Part shown: piece after piece, positions 1 through 6,030 of the stretch
Numbering within the stretch: position 1 is the first letter of the stretch
Layout of the letters: the number at the start of each line of letters is the position of its first letter
Assembly: GCA_900319885.1 (NCBI GenBank)
Contig: ONQH01000028.1
Coordinates: 1-9,167, forward strand
Origin: Candidatus Avelusimicrobium ruminicola
GTDB taxonomy: Bacteria; Elusimicrobiota; Elusimicrobia; Elusimicrobiales; Elusimicrobiaceae
DNA length: 9,167 bases
Direction: 5' to 3'
The notes under the pieces: model-generated
Seen by the model: only the letters and a program-made list of their open reading frames with translations
The model's database searches: none
What the model was told of the DNA's origin: nothing
Position numbers and translations under genes: made by a program

Positions 1-123
1 GGTTGAAAGCCAGGCTTGCTTATAGACTACTTCGTTTTGTAAAAACGAAATCATGGCATATCCGCCGCCAAAATTAAATAGACCGATTTTCAAAAACGTA
101 AAAAAGAGTTTGCAATAAATCAT
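1..123 (-). CDS. chrA: Chromate transporter, CHR half-protein, second copy (3' end cut by window edge)
   Basis: Only the first 41 residues are visible; the gene runs off the left edge. It is too short for a standard ORF cut-off, but the translation starts MIYCKLFFTFLKIGLFNFGG and continues GYAMISFLQNEVV. This mirrors the start of the upstream copy (KLFFIFAKIGLFTLGGGYAM), so it is a tandem paralogue. The GGGYAM block ending the first membrane segment is typical of the CHR (ChrA) family of inner-membrane anion transporters. Short CHR proteins are usually encoded as adjacent pairs and are thought to work together, either as chromate exporters or for another anion. The ATG overlaps the TGA of copy 1 by four bases (ATGA) and has a good Shine-Dalgarno, so the two are translationally coupled. 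The actual substrate cannot be read from sequence. Confidence 0.88.
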   Translation of the reverse strand, partial: MIYCKLFFTFLKIGLFNFGGGYAMISFLQNEVVYKQAWLST

Positions 124-653
124 CGGGGCTGCTCCTTTTTCGTAAAGAGTAGGCCACACAAAATAGCCACAAGCACAACGTACACCGGGGAAACACCCAA
201 GAGCCATACCGCCAAAGCAACTGCTAGGCTCACCCACACGGTTTTAATAGTCACTCCGGCTGACTCTGCCAAAGTAAATACAGGCACCATAATCAGTGCT
301 ACAACCGCCGGGCGGATTCCCTTAAATAGGCGCACCACTACCGCGTTTTCCGCAAATTGACGGAAGAATAACGCTACCCCTAAAATAATAATAAAGGAAG
401 GAAGTGCCGCCCCGCAAGCCGCAAACGCTGCCCCGGGCCCCCCCTGTAAACGGTACCCTGTTAAAATGGCCACGTTAATAGCCATAATACCGGGGGCCGA
501 TTGCGCCACGGCGGTTACATCCAAAAAATCTTCTTTGGAAAGGTAAGTGCCCACTAATTCTTTTTCCATCAGCGGCAACATGGCGTATCCGCCGCCCAAG
601 GTAAACAGGCCGATTTTGGCAAAAATAAAAAATAGTTTCGTAAGATTTCTCAC
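120..653 (-). CDS. chrA: Chromate transporter, CHR half-protein, first copy
   Basis: This 177-residue hydrophobic protein is one CHR domain, the usual length of a short-chain member. Visible family blocks are KIGLFTLGGGYAM (about 13-25), QSAPGIMAIN (51-60), a Gly/Ala-rich stretch ending in LPSF (84-87), and three or four further hydrophobic segments to a short charged tail (TKKEQPR). It should sit in the inner membrane and move chromate/sulfate-like anions, probably with the adjacent copy. The start is GTG at 653; an in-frame TAG lies five codons upstream and the next Met (residue 25) would remove the conserved GGGYAM block, so GTG is the only sensible choice. No Shine-Dalgarno precedes it. 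The start codon lies in a terminator-like hairpin (631-662). The gene follows the amidase by 41 nt and may not share its transcript. Chromate itself as substrate is a family-name inference. Confidence 0.9.
   Translation of the reverse strand: MRNLTKLFFIFAKIGLFTLGGGYAMLPLMEKELVGTYLSKEDFLDVTAVAQSAPGIMAINVAILTGYRLQGGPGAAFAACGAALPSFIIILGVALFFRQFAENAVVVRLFKGIRPAVVALIMVPVFTLAESAGVTIKTVWVSLAVALAVWLLGVSPVYVVLVAILCGLLFTKKEQPR
132..137 (-). promoter_or_regulatory. Shine-Dalgarno of chrA copy 2
   Basis: AAGGAG on the minus strand lies 8 nt before the ATG at 123, inside the last codons of copy 1. It supports this start and independent or coupled initiation of the second CHR gene, in contrast to copy 1, which has no such site. 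Confidence 0.7.
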
Positions 654-662
654 GAAACTATT
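621..662 (-). terminator. Terminator-like hairpin over the chrA start codon
   Basis: Perfect 11-bp inverted repeat: AATAGTTTCGT at 631-641 pairs with ACGAAACTATT at 652-662, with a 10-nt loop. Read on the minus strand, the second arm runs straight into TTTTATTTTT (630-621), so with the last bases of the arm there are six T, an A, then five T. That is the form of a Rho-independent terminator at the end of the amidase gene (stop at 695), although the stem has only four GC pairs per arm and may be weak. It also contains the GTG start (653-651) and first codons of chrA copy 1, so it could act as an attenuator or hide the start codon. On the plus strand no comparable T-tract follows. The structure is seen directly; its function is inferred. 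Confidence 0.55.
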
Positions 663-694
663 GTACTATTTAATGCTCGGTATGATGTAAAATT

Positions 695-2458
695 TTACTT
701 CATCCACCCTTCTTTTTTGGAATAATCCACAATCCCGTTATAAATGCCTTGGGCCATTTTCTTTTGCACGGAACTTTGGGCCAATTTTGCCCGGTCTTTG
801 GGACTGCTGATAAAACCCATTTCCACCAAAATGGCCGGACTTTGCACCCCTTTAAGTACGTAGAAATTAGCCTGGCGGATGGCATTTTTTTGCGCTACGG
901 CAATTCCAATCCCCGATTGCTGGTAAACAGAATTTTTCACGTATCCGGCCAGTTTAGAACTTTCGTTAATATATTCATTTTTAGCCATAGATTGCAGAAG
1001 TGCATCTACAAAATTGTAATGCACCTCTTCATACTGCATGGCTTCGTTTTCCAAGGCGGCTGTGGCGGCGGCTTCGCGGTCGGTGGCTTTTTCCGAGCGG
1101 AAATAAACCTGAAATCCGTTTGCTTTTGAATCCTTAGTAGAGTTCACGTGCACCGACACAAACAAGTCCGCCTTAAAATTATTGGCAATGCGGCTCCGTT
1201 CCGACAACGCAATAAATACATCCGTATTACGTGTGATTTTAACCTCAAACCCGCCTTTTTCTAGCAAGCGTGCCAATTCTTTACCTACGGCCAGGTTCCA
1301 ATCTTTTTCACGGTATTTACCACGCACCGCACCGGGGTCCTTTCCCCCATGCCCGGGGTCCACCACAATACGTATTTTTTTATGGGCCTTGATCGCCAGC
1401 GGATGCGGCTCCGCCTTTATAACAGGGGCTTGTGTCTGCGGCGTAACAGGCGCGGTAGGGGCCGGATCCACCGGAGTATGTGAACCGCTTAAAACCATTT
1501 CTTCAAATTCGTCGTCATCTTCTTCCGCAGTTTCTTGGGCAGGAGTTTGCGGTTGGGGTTGGGCAGCAGGTTCAGGTTCTTCTTGCGGTTGCGGGGCCGG
1601 CTCTTCATCCGCCGACGTTTCCTCTTCTTCGTCCGTTACACTGGGGACAAGTTGTGCCGGCTCGTCTGCCGTAATAACCGGGGCAGCAGGGGCTGTTATC
1701 ACAGGGTTTTTAGCGGGCAATACCGGGGCCGCTTTGGTGGCACCTACCCGAAACACGAATTGGCGCCCTTCTTGCGTAAAACTCCATGCTTTGCCCTTGT
1801 CGCCCAAAATTACACGCAACTGTACATCCGCGCGGGTTTGCCGGACTTCTATAGAGGAAATATAGGCCGTACGCAATCTTTCATACGCATCCCGCTTAAT
1901 CACCGCATTTTTCAACGTAACCGTTACCGTATGGGCAGAGGTTTGTTCAGCAGTAAATTTGAAGTCTTTTTGCGCCTCAAAAACCAATAAATTATCTTGT
2001 GGCTCCAGCACGGTTTCCGTCAATTCCACCGTAAAGCGGCGTTCAATAATCAGCGTTGCGTTGCGAAATTCAACCAGTTTATTGATGGCCAGTTGAAACG
2101 CGGGGAGCAAAAATACTTCCACCGGGGCCATCAGTTTGCCGCCGCGTATTTCTACCGGTCCGCTAATACGCACGTGTTTCCCGTTGACAATAATTTCATC
2201 TAACGAGCCCGTTAAGATAGCAAAAAAGCCTTTGGAAGTAATTTTGGCTTGCTTGGAGGTTGCAAACAATTCCACCCGCGCCCCTAATTTGCGCGCGGTG
2301 GCTTGCACATCTACATAGGTAATCCCGTTGAGATCAATAGAACTAACCGACCCGGCCGAGCGACCGCTCTCTTTTAACTGGACTTTGCCCTGCGCAAACG
2401 CAAGTTGCCCCATCAAAAGAAACAGTAACCCCAAAACAAGCGTTCCAATACGTTTCAT
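695..2458 (-). CDS. Secreted N-acetylmuramoyl-L-alanine amidase (Amidase_3)
   Basis: Cuts the bond between MurNAc and the stem peptide of peptidoglycan, in the periplasm. With the chosen start the protein has 587 residues. A signal peptide (MKRIGTLVLGLLFLL..., likely cleaved after AFA, about 22) precedes a copper-amine-oxidase-N-like domain (about 27-135), an AMIN-like beta domain (about 142-238), an acidic/Pro/Gln-rich linker (about 245-357) and a C-terminal zinc Amidase_3 domain. Zinc and catalytic residues are all present: H370 (DPGHGG), E384 (YREKDW), H437 (SVHVNS) and E546 (LVEMGF). Between the last two is a helical insertion (about 468-508) like the autoinhibitory helix of AmiA/B/C, implying control by a LytM-type activator. 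ATG at 2458 is preferred because AAAGG lies 7 nt upstream and MKR starts the signal peptide; ATG at 2473 would add five residues. It follows rng by about 45 nt and is probably the last gene of the operon. Confidence 0.93.
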   Translation of the reverse strand: MKRIGTLVLGLLFLLMGQLAFAQGKVQLKESGRSAGSVSSIDLNGITYVDVQATARKLGARVELFATSKQAKITSKGFFAILTGSLDEIIVNGKHVRISGPVEIRGGKLMAPVEVFLLPAFQLAINKLVEFRNATLIIERRFTVELTETVLEPQDNLLVFEAQKDFKFTAEQTSAHTVTVTLKNAVIKRDAYERLRTAYISSIEVRQTRADVQLRVILGDKGKAWSFTQEGRQFVFRVGATKAAPVLPAKNPVITAPAAPVITADEPAQLVPSVTDEEEETSADEEPAPQPQEEPEPAAQPQPQTPAQETAEEDDDEFEEMVLSGSHTPVDPAPTAPVTPQTQAPVIKAEPHPLAIKAHKKIRIVVDPGHGGKDPGAVRGKYREKDWNLAVGKELARLLEKGGFEVKITRNTDVFIALSERSRIANNFKADLFVSVHVNSTKDSKANGFQVYFRSEKATDREAAATAALENEAMQYEEVHYNFVDALLQSMAKNEYINESSKLAGYVKNSVYQQSGIGIAVAQKNAIRQANFYVLKGVQSPAILVEMGFISSPKDRAKLAQSSVQKKMAQGIYNGIVDYSKKEGWMK

Positions 2459-2465
2459 AGTAGCG

Positions 2466-2470
2466 CCTTT
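2466..2470 (-). promoter_or_regulatory. Shine-Dalgarno that favours the 2458 start of the amidase
   Basis: AAAGG lies 7 nt before the ATG at 2458. The alternative in-frame ATG at 2473 has a GAGGGG run immediately against it, with no spacing for a ribosome to use. The second ATG is therefore the more likely start. Confidence 0.55.
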
Positions 2471-2495
2471 CATCCCCTCATTACAACACGGCTAC

Positions 2496-2512
2496 TTGGA
2501 ATTTTATTCCAA
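2496..2512 (-). repeat. Small palindrome across the rng stop codon
   Basis: TTGGAAT at 2496-2502 and ATTCCAA at 2506-2512 form a perfect 7-bp inverted repeat with a 3-nt loop. The rng TAA stop (2506-2504) starts at the base of the loop. No T-tract follows on either strand, so it is not a standard terminator; in mRNA it could be a short hairpin at the rng/amidase junction. Role unknown. Confidence 0.4.
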
Positions 2513-3961
2513 TACAATTTTATAGTCTTCCCACGCTAACTGTGCATCCGCTTGGATTTTCAGTGAGCGGTGGATATTTTCTTCAATATCGGCTTGGCGG
2601 TGACGGATAGCTTCGGCCAAAGTGGGGTGTAATACTACCCGTAAATTTCCCCCGGGCCGACCGCTTGTTAAGTCATAGATTTCGCGCTGAATTTTGATGC
2701 GCATACTTTCAGCCGATAACACACGCCCGGATCCGTGGCACTGCGGACACTCTTCGCTAATGAAACTGCCGGTGCTGGCGCGTTTACGTTCGCGCGTCAT
2801 TTCCACCAGCCCTAACTTGGTAATAGGCAAAATGCGGATTTTGGCACGGTCCCCCTGCACGGCACGGGACAAGGCTTCCACGACCCGATGGCGGCTGGAG
2901 GCTTTGCGCATATCAATAAAATCAATTACAATGATACCGCCAATGTTACGCAAGCGTAATTGGTGGGCAATTTCATTAGCCGCTTCAATATTGGTTTGCG
3001 TGACGGTTTCCTCCTGCGATTTGCTACCGGTAAATTTCCCGGTGTTTACATCAATAGCGCACAAACTTTCGGCTTCTTGAATAATAATACTGCCCCCGTT
3101 GGGAAGCGGCAATTTAATTTTGCGTAGATTATCAATTTCCGGCTCAATATTATAGGCTTCAAAAATAGGCGTTTTGCCTTTGTAGAGTTGGACCCGGTTG
3201 GCCAAATCGGGAGAGTTTTTCTCCACAAAATCGCGCACCCGTTCGTAATCTTTGCGGTTATCCAACAAGTACACTTTGGCATTTTCCGAGAGTACATCCC
3301 GCGCTACCTGCAAAACAGCATCCATATCTTCGTGCAACAAGTGCGGTCCGCGGGCGGAATCAAATTTCTTCACAATAGACTGCCATTGGCGGTATAAGTA
3401 TTTTACTTCACGCTCTAATTCTTCTTTGGTGGCTTCTTCCGCTTCCGTGCGTACAATGCACCCCATCCCTTCCAAATGTTTATCCGCCAATTCTTGCATG
3501 ACATCATTTAATTTATGGCGAACTTCGGCATCTTCAATGTTTTTAGAAAGCCCTACAAAACTTTGATTCGGGGTTAGCACTAAATAGCGGCCGGGCAACG
3601 TAACATCCATGGTCACCTTCATACCTTTGGTGCTAATAGCATCTTTGACCACTTGCACCATCACTTCTTGGCCTTTGCGTAACACTTTATCAATATTCTT
3701 TTTATCGCCACCGATTACGTCGGAAATATACAAATACGCATTTTTTTCGTAACCGATATTCAAAAAAGCACTGGAAATACCCGGCAGTACATTTTCTACA
3801 ATTCCTTTATAGATATTGCCTACAATATTGAGTGCCCCGCGGCGTTCCCACAGGATTTCATTGACGCGTTCGTTCTCTAAAATAGCGATACGCGTTTCTT
3901 CAAAAGAAGTATTTACCAATACTTCTACTGTTGGTTTAGTTTCGTCTACTGCTTGTGTCAT
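2504..3961 (-). CDS. rng: Ribonuclease G (RNase E/G family)
   Basis: Endoribonuclease that cuts AU-rich single-stranded RNA near 5' ends; in known bacteria it matures the 5' end of 16S rRNA and degrades some mRNAs in the cytoplasm. At 485 residues it matches RNase G length and lacks the long C-terminal scaffold of RNase E. An S1 domain lies at about 44-122 (IVGNIYKGIVENVLPGISSA). The catalytic magnesium ligands are D304 (CAIDVNTG) and D347 (GIIVIDFIDM), one off the E. coli RNase E numbering. The zinc-link that joins subunits is CPQCHGSG (C405, C408). The 5'-sensor/RNase H-like core between them is intact. ATG at 3961 has GGGAG 9 nt upstream. The gene follows the DUF2344 gene by 30 nt, a pairing known from many bacteria, and rng beside mre genes is also seen in Enterobacteria. 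Confidence 0.96.
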   Translation of the reverse strand: MTQAVDETKPTVEVLVNTSFEETRIAILENERVNEILWERRGALNIVGNIYKGIVENVLPGISSAFLNIGYEKNAYLYISDVIGGDKKNIDKVLRKGQEVMVQVVKDAISTKGMKVTMDVTLPGRYLVLTPNQSFVGLSKNIEDAEVRHKLNDVMQELADKHLEGMGCIVRTEAEEATKEELEREVKYLYRQWQSIVKKFDSARGPHLLHEDMDAVLQVARDVLSENAKVYLLDNRKDYERVRDFVEKNSPDLANRVQLYKGKTPIFEAYNIEPEIDNLRKIKLPLPNGGSIIIQEAESLCAIDVNTGKFTGSKSQEETVTQTNIEAANEIAHQLRLRNIGGIIVIDFIDMRKASSRHRVVEALSRAVQGDRAKIRILPITKLGLVEMTRERKRASTGSFISEECPQCHGSGRVLSAESMRIKIQREIYDLTSGRPGGNLRVVLHPTLAEAIRHRQADIEENIHRSLKIQADAQLAWEDYKIVLE

Positions 3962-3991
3962 ACTACAAATCTCCCGGGGCCTTAGTTCCCC

Positions 3992-4660
3992 TTAAATTAG
4001 GTGCAGATCACCGGCACTGTCTTGCCAGTATAATCCTTCCCTTATTATTTTGAAACGTTCATCCGTCAGTTCAGCCAGCGGGCCTAAAATATCTATTCCC
4101 AGCCACGCATAGATGCAAACTAACGGGTTTATCCACTTCTGTTCCCTGCACAGCAAGGTAAGTTCAACCCGGTCCGCTGCAAGGGTACGGGCTTGGAGTA
4201 CATACGGACGAATATCCGTTGTAAACCGCATCCCGTTGTCGGCTTGTTGCACAACATCCAGTTGCTTGGCAGCCGCCCATTTTTCAATCGTCTGTGCCGG
4301 AGCATACGCCGCAAAATCCCCTACTATAGTCCATACAGCAGCTGTTGCTAACTGTTGGATAGAGGCCAATGCATAGGGAACTCTTTTTACTTCCAAAATA
4401 GTAATTCCCTGCGGCTTACTTTGGTCCAGTTGTTCGCGCACGCGCGCTACCGGAACAGGCGTTTTCAAATAAATATCTATATATTCACGCTTGGCATCTT
4501 GTCCGCTACCCACAAAAGGGCCGCAGGATAAGCGGGGCCAATGTGCATTTACTTTGGCGGGCATATAATCTAACCCGCTACGCAAAACCATATTGCGCAC
4601 AGCATTGAATGTGTCCTTGCGTTTAGGACCCTTTTCAGACACACTAAACACTATACGCAT
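3992..4660 (-). CDS. TIGR03936/DUF2344 'radical SAM-linked' protein
   Basis: The 222-residue product resembles the DUF2344 family, proteins of unknown function normally encoded beside, or fused to, a B12-binding radical SAM protein (TIGR03960) and followed by rng. Seen here: an N-terminal strand (MRIVFSVSEKGP), the block containing HWPRLSCGPFVGSG (family form roughly NPHPKISFGPPLPVG), then EYIDIYLKTPV, a central region with LEVKRVP, and a C-terminus with IIREGLYW. The family's usual SHLDLMR block reads KRKDTFNAVRN here, so this member is divergent. The start is uncertain: ATG at 4660 matches the family N-terminus, ATG at 4687 lies 5 nt after the rodA stop and adds nine Asn/Lys-rich residues, and ATG at 4744 would overlap rodA by about 50 nt. 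None has a clear Shine-Dalgarno. No radical SAM gene lies next to it in this window. Family call by recall of its conserved blocks. Confidence 0.75.
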   Translation of the reverse strand: MRIVFSVSEKGPKRKDTFNAVRNMVLRSGLDYMPAKVNAHWPRLSCGPFVGSGQDAKREYIDIYLKTPVPVARVREQLDQSKPQGITILEVKRVPYALASIQQLATAAVWTIVGDFAAYAPAQTIEKWAAAKQLDVVQQADNGMRFTTDIRPYVLQARTLAADRVELTLLCREQKWINPLVCIYAWLGIDILGPLAELTDERFKIIREGLYWQDSAGDLHLI

Positions 4661-4692
4661 TTTATAAATTTTTGACGTATTTATCATCTTTT

Positions 4693-6030
4693 TTATGCCC
4701 GAATGCGCCGCGCGTATACAGATTGCACTACTCCCAACGCCCATAAACTAGCCACCAGGTTGGACCCTCCATATGAGATAAACGGCAGCGGAATCCCCGC
4801 CACCGGCACAATCCCCAGCAGCATCCCAAAATTTACCAGCATATACGTTAAAAACATACCAAATATCCCGGCACATACCAAATGCCCGTACCGGTCACTG
4901 GCCATATAGGCAATTACCACAATACGCCACAAAATAATTACATAAAGGCCCAGCACTAAAAACATCCCCCATAAGCCCAATTCTTCGCCCACTACGGCCA
5001 AAATAAAATCGGTATGCTTTTCCGGCACAAACCCCAAGCGCGACTGCGTGCCGGAGAACAACCCTTTGCCCCAAACGCCGCCAGATCCCATCGCAATTTG
5101 TGCTTGCAATACGTTATACCCCGCGCCTTGCGGGTCCGAATTGGGGGCCAAAAAGGTTTCCACACGTTTGCGTTGGTGTGGCTTCATGTGGTTTTCCACA
5201 AATATTCCCCCAAATAATCCGGCCAAGATGGCTAACGTAATAAGTACAAAATAAAAAGAGGGTAATAAGATGCGCAGTTGCTTAAAGAACCACCAGGCAC
5301 CATACCCCAGCAAGGCCACCAGACCCGAAAACCCTAACATATACCACCCGCTATGCGCCAGTTGATGGAGGACATATCCCAGCCCGTCTTGCGTTAATTC
5401 CGGGTGTAGGTACAGGTAAGTCCACGCAATCGTAAAGAAACCTGCCGTCCCTGCCAAAAGTGCCCCTAAACTTAAATAAAACAAATTGGCCCCGGCACAA
5501 TATAACAGCACAATTAACGCCGGTAACGTAACTACCACAGAAGAAAAATCCGGCTGGAGCATAATCAACCCGAAAATAGGCGCCAGTAATATCCCCAGCC
5601 ACAGTAAGGTTGAAATATCGTAGATATACCGGGCACGACGCGTCAAGAAGGAAGCCGATACCAAAATAGTACACACCCGGCAAATTTCGGAAGGCTGCAT
5701 GGAAAAGAAGGGCAGCACAAACCACGAGCGGCTACCGCGTTGATAAGACCCAAATAGCAAAACCCCCACTAACAAGGCCAAAATAAACCCATAGAGCCAT
5801 TTCCATTGTTCATCAAAAATTTGGTAATTAAAACTCCATCCTACCCCAAAGGCCAGCAACCCCAGCGGCAACGCAACCAAGTGCGTACGCACAATCGCAT
5901 TGGACCAAGATAAACTATTCACCGCCGACATAATACACAGGGCGCCTAATATCACAATGCCAATCATCGCATAGAGCAATATAGCATCTACACGGCTACG
6001 CGCATTTTGTACGGTTTTAAGAACGGGCAT
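4693..6030 (-). CDS. rodA: RodA, SEDS peptidoglycan glycosyltransferase
   Basis: Polymerises glycan strands from lipid II in the inner membrane as partner of PBP2 during cell elongation. The 445-residue protein is strongly hydrophobic with the SEDS signatures in order: RGSRSW...QPSE (98-115), LQPDFSS (158-164), the extracellular block APNSDPQGAGYN with MGSGGVWGKGL (295-324), HTDFILAVVGEELG (339-352; D341 is the equivalent of the catalytic Asp), and GIVPVAGIPLPFISYGGS (406-423). The usual Lys after QPSE is Arg (R118). It is longer than E. coli RodA (about 370) because of an apparent extra hydrophobic stretch at about 190-270, which may add two membrane segments. ATG at 6030 shares its A with the mrdA stop (TAATG) and has GGAGG 7 nt upstream, so it is translationally coupled to mrdA. 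RodA rather than FtsW is favoured by the mrdA/mreCD neighbours. Confidence 0.95.
   Translation of the reverse strand: MPVLKTVQNARSRVDAILLYAMIGIVILGALCIMSAVNSLSWSNAIVRTHLVALPLGLLAFGVGWSFNYQIFDEQWKWLYGFILALLVGVLLFGSYQRGSRSWFVLPFFSMQPSEICRVCTILVSASFLTRRARYIYDISTLLWLGILLAPIFGLIMLQPDFSSVVVTLPALIVLLYCAGANLFYLSLGALLAGTAGFFTIAWTYLYLHPELTQDGLGYVLHQLAHSGWYMLGFSGLVALLGYGAWWFFKQLRILLPSFYFVLITLAILAGLFGGIFVENHMKPHQRKRVETFLAPNSDPQGAGYNVLQAQIAMGSGGVWGKGLFSGTQSRLGFVPEKHTDFILAVVGEELGLWGMFLVLGLYVIILWRIVVIAYMASDRYGHLVCAGIFGMFLTYMLVNFGMLLGIVPVAGIPLPFISYGGSNLVASLWALGVVQSVYARRIRA

Noticed and set aside
31..49. 8-bp inverted repeat TTCGTTTT / AAAACGAA with a 3-nt loop
   Set aside because: It lies within coding sequence of chrA copy 2 in a low-complexity A/T context, has no T-tract placement that suggests a terminator, and is likely chance.
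660..697. Possible promoter for chrA: TTTACA then TACAAT on the minus strand
   Set aside because: Both hexamers are near consensus, but the spacer is about 20 nt, too long for a standard sigma-70 type site, and the region is AT-rich, so chance matches are likely.
1182..1865. Long plus-strand open frame (227 codons), Ser/Gly/Cys-rich
   Set aside because: It is the antisense shadow of the amidase linker, whose Glu/Pro/Gln codons read as Ser/Gly/Ala-rich runs on the other strand. It has no recognisable domain, and the opposite frame is a clear enzyme.
3962..3991. GC-rich gap between DUF2344 and rng with a GGGG...CCCC pairing
   Set aside because: Only four base pairs can form, and the stretch is explained by the rng Shine-Dalgarno (GGGAG) and surrounding G/C run.
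4661..4744. Longer N-terminus for the DUF2344 gene starting at 4744
   Set aside because: It would overlap the end of rodA by about 50 nt without a Shine-Dalgarno, and the added residues do not resemble the family start, which aligns from MRIVFSVSEKGP.
5351..5725. Minus-strand open frame of 124 codons inside rodA
   Set aside because: It lies out of frame within a well-conserved SEDS gene and shows no family motif; overlap coding is not supported.
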